In this document: one piece after another, positions 1-6,170 of the stretch
How positions within the stretch are numbered: the first letter of the stretch is position 1
Layout: every line of letters begins with the position of its first letter
NCBI GenBank assembly: GCA_937916485.1
Contig: CALFSV010000097.1
Coordinates: 1 to 11,820 of the forward strand
Direction of reading: 5' to 3'
DNA length: 11,820 nt
Source: an uncultured Paracoccaceae bacterium
Lineage (GTDB): Bacteria > Pseudomonadota > Alphaproteobacteria > Rhodobacterales > Rhodobacteraceae
Made by a program: the position numbers and the translations under genes
Notes under the pieces: generated by a model
The model's database searches: none
Seen by the model: the letters and a program-made list of their open reading frames with translations, nothing else
What the model was told of the DNA's origin: nothing

Positions 1-2599
1 CCATGATATCCGCCGCCAGCTGTGTCTGCGCCCTGTCTGTCCGCTCCGCACCGATGCGCTCCTGCATCAGCAGCGGGTTGTAGGTTGCTTGTGACATGGC
101 TGGGGCCATCCCCGCCGCCTGCAATGTCTGCGCTCGGTTGTTGAACATTGAATCTTGCGCAGCTTGGCCTGCCTGCATGGACATTCCACGGTTGGCAAGG
201 TCTGTCTGTGTCCGCATGTTGGCAAGATCAAGCTGCTGCCCGGTCTGTGCGTTGCGCGCGTTCAGGCTGAGACCGCCCGCATCAAGCGCCCGGTTCCGTG
301 ATGCCTCCTGTGCGCCCTGAACGGCCTGCGCTGCCGATGCTGCCCGGTCGCGTGATGCCCCGTAGTCGTTCATCGAGATTTGCGCCGCATTCAATCGCTG
401 GTCATTGGCCCGAAAGCCTGCATCAGCCGACAAGCCCGCCGCATCCATCAATCGGTTTTGGTCCGCCTCAAGTGCGCCTTGACGCATTCCCGCAGCTTGC
501 AACGCCCTTTCCCTCGATGCGTTGTAATCATTCATCGAAGTTTGCGCGGCATTGATACGCTGGTCGTTGGCCCTAAAGCCCGCGTCGGCATTCATCCCCG
601 CCGCATCCAAGAGCCTGTTTTGATCCGCCTCAAGAGCGCCTTGACGCATCCCGGATGCTTGCAGCCCTCGGTCCCGTGCGGCGTTGAAGTCGTTCATTGA
701 GGCTTGCGCGATGTTCATGCGCTGGTTGTTCGCTTGGAACCCAGCGTCGGCGGTCATTCCCGCCGCGTCAAGCAAGCGGCTCTGCCCTGCCTCAAGCGCA
801 TTTTGACGCAGGCCCGAAGCGTCCAGCGCGCGCGCGCGGGAGGCGTCGAAACCTGCTTGTGACCCTTGCGCTGCGCCTAGTCTTTGGTCGATTGCCCGCG
901 CCGCGGCGTCTGCGTTCATGCCCCCGGCCTGCAACAAACGCTCCTGCCCCGCTTGCAATGCGTCCTGCCTCATTCCGGAAGCGTCCAGCGCGCGAGCGCG
1001 TGAGGCATCAAAACCGGCCTGCGATGCCTGCCCCGCCGCAAGCTGACGATCCAGCCCCGCCGCGTTTGCACTTTCGAACATTTGCGACCCTTGAAGCTGG
1101 CGAGACCGCGCCGCTTCTGTCGCGTTCTGCACTGACTCCCCGGCTTGCAGGCCCATAGCCCGGTTTTGCATCAGCGCCGCTTGCGATGCCTGCCCCGCCT
1201 GCATCATCCTGTCTTGCGTCCGGTTTAGGAAATCTGCCTCTTGGCCTGCCATGCCAGCAGAGAGACCTTTTGCAAGGTTCATCTGGTGCAGACTTGAGCC
1301 TGTCATCCCGCCCGTGCCAAATGTGGCGTTGATCCCTGGCATAACGGAATCGGTGACATTTTGGCGCAACTGGCTGCGCAGGCGTTCGTCGTACCCGTCG
1401 CCCGTGAAATTATTCATGGCCCGTTCGAAATTCAGGTCATTCCCGCCCTGCAACGCGTTGTTCGCGGCAGCGTTCAGCCTCGGGTCAATACTGCCATTCA
1501 TGGCCGCGTTGTAGGATTGCCCGAATTGGGGTGCAGAGCTGTTTGCGACCCGCGCGAATTGGTTGTTTGCAAAAGCATCGCGCTGACCTTGGGCGTCGTA
1601 CCCGGTCTGCGCGTTGAACGTGCTGTCTGTGCGTTGCGACGTGGCCCCCGGCATATACCCCCCGAAGTCGGGGCCAGCGTTTTGCGCGATATTGGCAAAC
1701 TGACTTGTCGCAAGATTATCCCGCTGGCCTTGCGCGTCAAAGCCCGTTGCCGCGTTGAAAGAGTTGTCCGTGCGCTGCGACGTAGCCCCCGGAAGGAAGC
1801 CGCCGAAATCAGGGGTTGTGTTTTGCGCCGCCGTCCCAAGCTGGGATTTGCCGAAAGCATCTTGCTGGCCTTGGCTCGCCAATCTGGTCGTGTTTTCAAA
1901 CGAAAGGTCATTCTGTTGCGAGGTTGCTCCGGGCATGTAGCCCCCGAAGTCAGGGGCAGCATTCTTCGCCACGTTGCTCAGCTGCGAAACGCCATAGCTA
2001 TCACGCGGGGCCTGCGCATCGAAACTGGTTGTGCCTTGGAATATCCGGTCATTCTGCTGCGAGGTAGCCCCCGGCATATACCCGCCAAAGTCAGGGCCTG
2101 CGTTTTTGGCGACATTGCTCAACTGCGAAACGCCGTAGCTATCGCGCGGCGCTTGCATGTTGAAGTTCATCGTCCCGTTGAAGCCCGCCGCGTTGCCCTG
2201 CTGCAAGCCAGTATCCAGCGCGCTCGAAAGCTGCCCGTTGGGTGCAGCCGGGTTGATGCCACCGAACCGATCAGGGCCAGCCGTCTGCGCCGCCGAAACG
2301 CCGCGATTGAATGCCGGGTCCAGCGGGTTAGATTCGGCAGCGTTCATAGTCCGCTTGACAGTGTTCTGCGCGTCCTTGACTTGGTTTGTCTGCCATCCGG
2401 TTGTCCCGGCTATCTGGTTTTGTGCAGATTCTTGCAGGCGATCCATGCCCGCAACCGCTGGCCCCTGCCAAGGGTCGATCACAAACTGGTTTGGGTCGCC
2501 GTTCCACATGTTCTGCGCGGCGTCCAGCCCCTCGAGAATATAGGGCTGCGCTGGTGCCCAAGGGTCTGCCTTTTGCGTTGTTGTGCTGGTGCTGCCCAT
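1..2599 (-). CDS. Very long repeat-rich virion protein, probably tail or ejection associated (partial, runs off the left edge)
   Basis: An uninterrupted minus-strand frame starts with ATG at 2599 and is still open at base 2, giving 866 visible residues. The start follows AAAAGGA with 6 bases of spacing and shares one base with the stop of the gene before (TAATG). Residues 1-110 are unique (MGSTSTTTQKADPWAPAQPY...). About residues 125-362 hold four units of exactly 47 residues with the signature PDFGGYMPGATSQ. A Gly-rich stretch at about 422-436 (GINATFGTGGMTGSS) resembles the FSGSGRxGS-type segment common in podovirus virion proteins of this position. From about residue 463 to 840 there are seven units of exactly 54 residues, rich in Ala, Gln, Asp and Arg, probably helical. 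Composition lacks Cys and is low in aromatic residues. Position after gp10-like and GNAT-like genes suggests an internal virion or tail protein; this is inference. The C-terminus is unseen. Confidence 0.8.
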   Translation of the reverse strand, partial: MGSTSTTTQKADPWAPAQPYILEGLDAAQNMWNGDPNQFVIDPWQGPAVAGMDRLQESAQNQIAGTTGWQTNQVKDAQNTVKRTMNAAESNPLDPAFNRGVSAAQTAGPDRFGGINPAAPNGQLSSALDTGLQQGNAAGFNGTMNFNMQAPRDSYGVSQLSNVAKNAGPDFGGYMPGATSQQNDRIFQGTTSFDAQAPRDSYGVSQLSNVAKNAAPDFGGYMPGATSQQNDLSFENTTRLASQGQQDAFGKSQLGTAAQNTTPDFGGFLPGATSQRTDNSFNAATGFDAQGQRDNLATSQFANIAQNAGPDFGGYMPGATSQRTDSTFNAQTGYDAQGQRDAFANNQFARVANSSAPQFGQSYNAAMNGSIDPRLNAAANNALQGGNDLNFERAMNNFTGDGYDERLRSQLRQNVTDSVMPGINATFGTGGMTGSSLHQMNLAKGLSAGMAGQEADFLNRTQDRMMQAGQASQAALMQNRAMGLQAGESVQNATEAARSRQLQGSQMFESANAAGLDRQLAAGQASQAGFDASRARALDASGMRQDALQAGQERLLQAGGMNADAAARAIDQRLGAAQGSQAGFDASRARALDASGLRQNALEAGQSRLLDAAGMTADAGFQANNQRMNIAQASMNDFNAARDRGLQASGMRQGALEADQNRLLDAAGMNADAGFRANDQRINAAQTSMNDYNASRERALQAAGMRQGALEADQNRLMDAAGLSADAGFRANDQRLNAAQISMNDYGASRDRAASAAQAVQGAQEASRNRALDAGGLSLNARNAQTGQQLDLANMRTQTDLANRGMSMQAGQAAQDSMFNNRAQTLQAAGMAPAMSQATYNPLLMQERIGAERTDRAQTQLAADIM
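80..1215 (-). repeat. Coding tandem repeat, 162-bp period (54 residues), about seven units
   Basis: An equivalent codon (mostly Asp in the DQR or DR signature) sits at plus-strand positions 1211, 1049, 887, 725, 563, 401 and 239 (Gly in the last), each exactly 162 bases apart. Central copies are very similar, with blocks such as RALDASGMRQ, RLLDAAGM and ADAGFRANDQR; the outer copies have diverged. Each unit divides into three pieces of about 18 residues, each opening with a motif like R-L/A-L-x-A-x-G. Confidence 0.9.
1523..2100 (-). repeat. Coding tandem repeat, 141-bp period (47 residues), about four units
   Basis: The Phe codon of the PDFGG (once PQFGQ) signature recurs at plus-strand positions 1523, 1664, 1805, 1946 and 2087, each exactly 141 bases apart. 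A diverged copy (PDRFGG) lies at 2264, 177 bases further up. Each unit reads approximately GATSQ-x(n)-F-AQ-x-RD-x-SQ-x-N-A-PDFGGYMP. The period is a multiple of three and the frame is kept in all units. Confidence 0.9.
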
Positions 2600-2991
2600 T
2601 ACAGTTCCTTTTCAAGCAATACGTGTGTTTTTTTCAGACCGTACCGCCTGCCGACCCGTTCATATCCGGGCCGAGCGAGTGCCTTTATGCGGGTGCAGCC
2701 GATTGACCGCGCCCATTGTTCAATCTCGTTGAATGCGTCCTGCCATTCCCGCAGGCCTGAGCCTGTGAGGTGGGTGATTTCGCAGATCTGGTATTCGCCG
2801 CCCACTATCCGGGTGAGTGCGACGGCGCGGATCTCTGCCCCGTCTCTGACTGTCCAGCATTGCCGATCCCGCGCCTCGATTTCGGCCAGCAGTGTGGGGA
2901 CAGTGACGTGTCCGGCGTCGGTAAACTCTGCGAGGTAGCCTTCCAGCCCCGCAGAGCGGATATAAGCCGCAGGGACGCCGTGGACGGTCAC
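2599..2991 (-). CDS. GNAT-like phage structural-module protein, 130 residues
   Basis: The start is GTG at 2991, overlapping the previous gene's stop as GTGA; the stop TAA overlaps the next start as TAATG. The fold pattern fits a small GNAT-like domain: a helical N-terminus, a central strand pair (VRDGAEIRAVALTRIVGGEYQICEITHL), then a helix (REWQDAFNEIEQWARSIGC) and a C-terminal R-P-G-Y-E-R-V stretch ending in a strand with KKTHVLLEKEL. Proteins of this look occur in podovirus head-tail modules, and T7 gp13 has been placed in a related DUF2833/GNAT-like family. I do not see a convincing acetyl-CoA binding loop (Q/RxxGxG/A), so enzymatic activity is doubtful and a structural or assembly role may be more likely. 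Family-level call is from memory of sequence patterns, not from a search. Confidence 0.65.
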   Translation of the reverse strand: MTVHGVPAAYIRSAGLEGYLAEFTDAGHVTVPTLLAEIEARDRQCWTVRDGAEIRAVALTRIVGGEYQICEITHLTGSGLREWQDAFNEIEQWARSIGCTRIKALARPGYERVGRRYGLKKTHVLLEKEL

Positions 2992-3377
2992 GCGCGCTCT
3001 ACCAGTGCCCCACGAAGGACAAGCGCCCCGTTGGTGCCGCTGAATGCCTTGAACGTGGTGCCGGGTGCATAGTCCCCAGCCAAGAGCCGATCAAGGCGCA
3101 GGGTTGTGTTTGCTGGTACGCTCGCCGCGTCCAGTTCCATGTTGGCATCCCCGATGCTGTCGCCGCTGGGTATGGAGTAGAAAGTCAGGGTTGCCGTGGT
3201 GCCTGTCGTGTTGATGACGGTCAGGCGTTCGATCTGCGTCAGCCCGGTTGCGCCTGCCGTTGCCCATGTCTGCGCCGCGCCGCTGGTGGTTGCCGTGATG
3301 ACCAGACCCGAGACGGGAATGTGGCGTTCCTCGACCATGCGCAGGGGTTGGGCGTAAGGGCTGCGTCCGTTGTTCAT
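2988..3377 (-). CDS. Beta-rich hypothetical protein, 129 residues
   Basis: ATG at 3377 follows GGAG with 8 bases of spacing; the stop TGA overlaps the next gene's GTG start (GTGA). The protein is rich in Thr, Ala, Gly and Leu with alternating hydrophobic residues (IERLTVINTTGTTATLTFYS, ANTTLRLDRLLAGDYAPG), a pattern typical of a beta sandwich. The motif of an N-terminal strand, a central 'TVxNTTxxxxTxTxY' segment and a late 'L..G..L' turn is common in small phage head, decoration or tail proteins that contribute beta-sandwich domains. No signal peptide or membrane segment is visible. Its place between the gp10-like gene and the GNAT-like gene favours a virion component. Function is not recognised with confidence. 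Confidence 0.75.
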   Translation of the reverse strand: MNNGRSPYAQPLRMVEERHIPVSGLVITATTSGAAQTWATAGATGLTQIERLTVINTTGTTATLTFYSIPSGDSIGDANMELDAASVPANTTLRLDRLLAGDYAPGTTFKAFSGTNGALVLRGALVERA

Positions 3378-3402
3378 GTGTCTGGCTCCGATCTGTGTCG
3401 GT

Positions 3403-3576
3403 TCATTTCCCGCTCAATTGGTCTTTTAAGAAAAGCTGAAACGCGCCCATATCAGCCCCGCCCGGCATACGGGATTTTATGGCTTTGTTTTTATATTTCT
3501 TCTTGATGTTGTCCGGCAGACTATCCAACACCCCCGGCTGTGGGGCGTTGCCCCAAGATCCGCTTGCACCTGCCAT
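3403..3576 (-). CDS. Small hypothetical protein, 57 residues
   Basis: A short minus-strand frame with ATG at 3576 overlaps the TGA of the preceding gene by one base (TGATG) and ends with TGA at 3405-3403. GGGGG lies 7 bases upstream of the start. The product begins MAGASGSWGNAPQPGVL, has a basic centre (DNIKKKYKNKAIKSR), then MPGGADMGAFQLFLKDQL and ends in SGK. It fills most of what would otherwise be a 198-base gap in a module where every other gap is tiny, and the same stop/start overlap style is used by its neighbours. These points support a real gene in spite of its size. I do not recognise the family; the basic Lys-rich middle could contact DNA or a partner protein, which is speculation. 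Confidence 0.7.
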   Translation of the reverse strand: MAGASGSWGNAPQPGVLDSLPDNIKKKYKNKAIKSRMPGGADMGAFQLFLKDQLSGK

Positions 3577-5042
3577 CACACAGCCCCCGTCGGTATAGCG
3601 TCAATCTCCAACGCGCTGGCCTTTTCCCAAGTCGCCGCTGCCGGGATTGAAACGCTCACCGAGACGAACCGCCCATCGACATTAAACGGCGCGTAGCCCG
3701 CTGGCCCCTCGGCTGTCGCTGCGGTGCTGGTTTTTGCCGCGCCGGGGAGGTTTCTGTGTTTGACAGTGATCGAAGGCGTCCCGCTGGTGATCTCCGCTAT
3801 GGTGCGAACGCTTGTGAAGAAAGACCGCCGCCCCGGCTCCAACTGAAATTCGCCAGTCTCAAGAGTTGCTGCGAGCGCATCGCCGGTGAACTGGTAGAGC
3901 GTGCCAGAGACAAAACCAGCGAGCAGGCGTCTGCGCCTGAGTGTGCCCTCCGTATATGCTCCATTGAAAACTGTGGGAACAAACCAATCCGCTGCAACTG
4001 TGGCGTTTGACCATTGGTCAAGTTCCCAATTATAGATGATCTGCTTTGTATATGTCAGTGTTCCTGCCGGGTAGAAATTCCAGACGACGCAACGCCGATC
4101 CAAATTTATAGCCGCCTGCACTTTATGTAACTGGTCGGTATTGGCGTTCTCAAGAAACCAATCCCAAACCCGACCCTTCGAAATGATCTGAATTGTGCCG
4201 CCAGTTAGCTTCACAAATCCAATGCTAGATAACCAATAATGCACCCCGCCAATCGAGGCGATTGACGCATGACCGACACAGCCTGCACTCTGGTCTTCAG
4301 ACCCTTGCAGCAAAACCTTTTGAAACACGATTGCGCTGCCAGTGTAGTCAAATTGGCTTGTTGCGTTCTCTTGCAAAATGTACCCAACGTCGCCGCCCGC
4401 CAACCCGGTCACAGAGCCAAAGTGCTGCGGCATGTCAATAAAACCCTGCTGCGTTCCGATATCTGTTCCCCATGCCGCAAGGGGGTTGTTGAATGCCGAC
4501 CATCGGACCCGCGTTGGGGCGCTGCTTGCGTCGATATCCGTAAGATTGCCATAAACCAGAAAATCATCCATCCGCGCCACGGCCTTGGCCTTCGGATGCG
4601 CCGGGATCATGACAAAGAAAGGATTTACGTTGCTTTCTATGTCCGCGAGATAGTAAGTACCGCCGCTCTGTGTCGTGGCATAGATGGCAGAGCCAAACTG
4701 CTCAAAGGCCCAATTTTCGGATGTAGAAACAGATAGGGTTAAGCCCGAGTTTATGCAGTTAAAAGACACAGCCGCATCTAGGTCGCCTGCCGGGATAGCA
4801 ACCCCGATGCACACATAAAGATCGGTTGTGGTTCCAATACAGAGAAAATCTGACCCATCTTTCCGTTCGAACCGAGCCGCTCCCAGCACCGTTCCTGATA
4901 CAGCCTCGCCAGTCGTCACCTTGTCCCAGAAAGGGTAGTAACCAGATGGCGACGGGTAGACGTTCTTTGCTTCAGTCAAGCCGGGGTTTTTGTAATCCGG
5001 GGCGTCGGGCATCCAAGCGCCGAGAGGCACGGGGAAGATCAA
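3576..5042 (-). CDS. P22 gp10-like head-closure or tail accessory protein, 488 residues
   Basis: The frame is open further upstream to 5204, but the part above 5042 only shadows the adaptor gene. I choose TTG at 5042: it makes a TTGA overlap with that gene's stop and has AGGA 7 bases upstream; the product then starts (M)IFPVPLGAWMPDAPDYKN. Later candidates are GTG at 5030 and ATG at 5012. The protein is beta-rich with repeated blade-like segments (GTTTDLYVCIG, RMDDFLVYGNLTD, VRWSAFNNPLAAW, GGVHYWLSSIGFVKL, INLDRRCVVWNFYP, IIYNWELDQWS). Such W-rich strands, the 'WSxxxxPxxW' block and the 'xxYNWELDxWS' block are familiar from large phage proteins next to adaptors, often annotated P22 gp10-like or packaged-DNA stabilisation proteins, thought to form a propeller-like domain below the adaptor ring. 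Size fits gp10 (about 470 residues). Exact assignment needs a profile search. Confidence 0.7.
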   Translation of the reverse strand: MIFPVPLGAWMPDAPDYKNPGLTEAKNVYPSPSGYYPFWDKVTTGEAVSGTVLGAARFERKDGSDFLCIGTTTDLYVCIGVAIPAGDLDAAVSFNCINSGLTLSVSTSENWAFEQFGSAIYATTQSGGTYYLADIESNVNPFFVMIPAHPKAKAVARMDDFLVYGNLTDIDASSAPTRVRWSAFNNPLAAWGTDIGTQQGFIDMPQHFGSVTGLAGGDVGYILQENATSQFDYTGSAIVFQKVLLQGSEDQSAGCVGHASIASIGGVHYWLSSIGFVKLTGGTIQIISKGRVWDWFLENANTDQLHKVQAAINLDRRCVVWNFYPAGTLTYTKQIIYNWELDQWSNATVAADWFVPTVFNGAYTEGTLRRRRLLAGFVSGTLYQFTGDALAATLETGEFQLEPGRRSFFTSVRTIAEITSGTPSITVKHRNLPGAAKTSTAATAEGPAGYAPFNVDGRFVSVSVSIPAAATWEKASALEIDAIPTGAV

Positions 5043-5629
5043 GCCACGATCCTCGGGCGCACAGTGACGGGCGAACCCGCCATCTTGTCGCGCGAATTGG
5101 TGGCCTGCGCCAGCCGCATTTCGCGGATATAGTCCTGCTGGTAGCCCGCAGCCGCTTGATCGTCGCGGATCATTTTTGAGTGATGAAAGAGCGAGCCATA
5201 CCAATAGATGCCGGGGAACCGTGTCAGAATGTCGTTGGTCGCGTCATCGTCGGCAAAGTCTGCCACCGAAGTGTAATACTTTACCACCATGTCAGGGTCT
5301 TCGGACGTGTTGAGCCGCATCACCTCGCCCGCAATGGCGTACTTGGTGGCGTTCCCGCTGGCCTGATATTCGCGGTTGAGCGTGTCGGGGGTTGTTGGGG
5401 CCAGAACGCGCCGCCCGCCTGAATCGACAACGTAGACCTCGATGAATGAGAGGTGCGTCGTCGGCGCGTAGTCAGCCAGGTTGATTGTCGCTGTCGCAAT
5501 CATTTCTTCAAGCCGCAAATCGCGGTTGATATCCGCGCGCACCAGTTGGTAGGCCGCATCAGATGGCGCGCGGCCAATCACCGCAAGCAATTCGCTCTTG
5601 AGCGTCCCGAATGTGGTGACCTGCGCCAT
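5039..5629 (-). CDS. Head-tail adaptor-like (connector) protein, 196 residues
   Basis: ATG at 5629 overlaps the previous stop as TAATG, with a run of nine G just upstream acting as a ribosome binding site. The N-terminal 50 residues look helical (TFGTLKSELLAVIGR, AAYQLVRADINRDLRLEEM) and are followed by a strand-rich middle (FIEVYVVDSGGRRVLAPTT, YAIAGEVMRLN, DMVVKYYTSV) and a helical end (ILTRFPGIYWYGSLFHHSKM, YQQDYIREMRLAQATNSRDK). This order, with the 'R-x-DINRDLR' and 'P-x-x-YWYGSLFHH' segments, matches proteins annotated as phage adaptor or tail tubular protein gp11/P22 gp4-like, which form a ring between portal and tail. Position downstream of the capsid gene and upstream of the gp10-like gene fits head completion. 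Assigned from pattern recognition. Confidence 0.72.
   Translation of the reverse strand: MAQVTTFGTLKSELLAVIGRAPSDAAYQLVRADINRDLRLEEMIATATINLADYAPTTHLSFIEVYVVDSGGRRVLAPTTPDTLNREYQASGNATKYAIAGEVMRLNTSEDPDMVVKYYTSVADFADDDATNDILTRFPGIYWYGSLFHHSKMIRDDQAAAGYQQDYIREMRLAQATNSRDKMAGSPVTVRPRIVA
5040..5053 (-). promoter_or_regulatory. Ribosome binding site that decides a TTG start
   Basis: On the minus strand AGGA (about 5053-5050) is followed by seven bases and TTG (5042-5040), which overlaps the TGA of the adaptor gene (5041-5039). This is the same 4-base coupling used elsewhere in the module and makes TTG a better start than the downstream GTG (5030) or ATG (5012). Confidence 0.6.
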
Positions 5630-5925
5630 TAGATCCCCCCCCCAGTCACGCGCAGCTTGGAAAACTCATTACTCGCAAGTTTGCGCATCATGATTTCTTC
5701 CATCGCCTTCTCGTCGGTGACGGAAACGCCAGCCTCTTGCGCCCAAAGTTCCAGCATAAAGCCGGGGATTGTGGCAACGTGCTGCATTCCGTCGAAGCCC
5801 CGGCCCGCCTCGTTCAGCGCGCGCAGGTTCTCGGCGTGTTTCAAGTGCGGGTTGGGGTCGAACGTCGTGCGGGTCAGCAGCTTCTTGCCGTCGTCCGAAA
5901 CGTCGTAAATCTCGCCCGTCTTCAT
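5629..5925 (-). CDS. Small conserved-looking phage protein, 98 residues
   Basis: The start is ATG at 5925, overlapping the previous gene's stop as ATGA; the frame is open upstream to 6126, but that extension lies over the previous gene and the hairpin, so I reject it. The product starts MKTGEIYDVSDDGKKLLTRT and has a helical centre (NLRALNEAGRGFDGMQHVATIPGFMLELWAQEAG, then KAMEEIMMRKLASNEFSKLRV) and ends in TGGGI. Short proteins with an 'H-V-x-x-I-P-x-x-x-x-x-x-W' core and a C-terminal 'LRVTxG' are frequent just before adaptor genes in podoviruses; their role is unknown to me. The last codons are GGG GGG GGG, a G9 run (see findings). The stop TAA overlaps the adaptor start. Confidence 0.75.
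   Translation of the reverse strand: MKTGEIYDVSDDGKKLLTRTTFDPNPHLKHAENLRALNEAGRGFDGMQHVATIPGFMLELWAQEAGVSVTDEKAMEEIMMRKLASNEFSKLRVTGGGI
5635..5643 (-). other. G9 homopolymer at the 3' end of a gene, one slip away from fusing it to the next
   Basis: Nine G on the coding (minus) strand encode the Gly-Gly-Gly before the last Ile. Reading one base back (minus 1), or adding one G, gives GAT CTA ATG and enters the adaptor frame at its own ATG without a stop. The run also sits where the adaptor's ribosome binding site should be. Confidence 0.6.
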
Positions 5926-6110
5926 TTGCCATCGACCCGGACAAGGCGAGGCTGTCGGCCTGCGGCTTCGTCGCCCTTGCAAATGTCGGTATATTCGCCT
6001 GTCGGGATTTCCACGATTTCGCGGTGCGGAACCTTGCCAACAGATAGCTGTATGTTGGTCGGGTGCATCACGATGACTTTCGCCATGCCCGCCGGTTTCT
6101 CTTTGGTCAT
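5922..6110 (-). CDS. Small hypothetical protein, 62 residues
   Basis: ATG at 6110 is preceded by AAAGGA with 7 bases of spacing, just after the hairpin at 6132-6163. The stop TGA overlaps the next start as ATGA. The product (MTKEKPAGMAKVIVMHPTN...) has a short strand-like segment AKVIVMHPTNIQLSVG and a second piece VPHREIVEIPTGEYTDICKGD, followed by a basic end (GRQPRLVRVDGK). An internal ATG at 6086 (MAKVIVMHP) is a possible shorter start, but it lacks the strong binding site. I do not recognise the family. Its position between capsid-related and head-completion genes suggests a minor head or assembly role, by context only. Confidence 0.7.
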   Translation of the reverse strand: MTKEKPAGMAKVIVMHPTNIQLSVGKVPHREIVEIPTGEYTDICKGDEAAGRQPRLVRVDGK

Positions 6111-6131
6111 TGATCGGTCCTTTCAATGAGA

Positions 6132-6163
6132 GGGCGAACCCAGATCCGTAGATGGGTTCGCCC
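6132..6163 (-). terminator. Perfect 11-bp hairpin after the capsid gene pair (terminator, attenuator or RNA-stability element)
   Basis: GGGCGAACCCA at 6132-6142 pairs perfectly with TGGGTTCGCCC at 6153-6163 around a 10-base loop. It begins 7 bases after the stop of the beta-rich gene at 6171. The sequence after the stem on the minus strand is TCTCATTGAAAGG, not a clear U-tract, so a classical strong intrinsic terminator is unlikely. It may lower read-through or protect the abundant capsid mRNA 3' end. Confidence 0.6.
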
Positions 6164-6170
6164 CTGTTGC

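Noticed and set aside
80..2264. CRISPR-like regular repeats
   Set aside because: Periods of 141 and 162 bases are exact multiples of three, lie in one open frame and the whole unit repeats, with no short identical repeats separated by unique spacers.
1361..2938. Long plus-strand open frame (525 residues)
   Set aside because: It mirrors the repetitive minus-strand gene. Its Arg/Pro/Cys-rich repeats arise from the 141-bp units read antisense, there is no ribosome binding site and it crosses the boundary into the GNAT-like gene.
5043..5204. Longer N-terminus for the gp10-like gene starting at ATG 5204
   Set aside because: These 54 codons overlap the adaptor gene in another frame, are rich in Arg/Gly/Cys unlike the rest of the protein, and the TTG at 5042 has better signals.
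5926..6126. Longer N-terminus for the 98-residue protein starting at 6126
   Set aside because: It overlaps the whole 62-residue gene in another frame; the ATGA junction at 5925-5922 gives a much better start.
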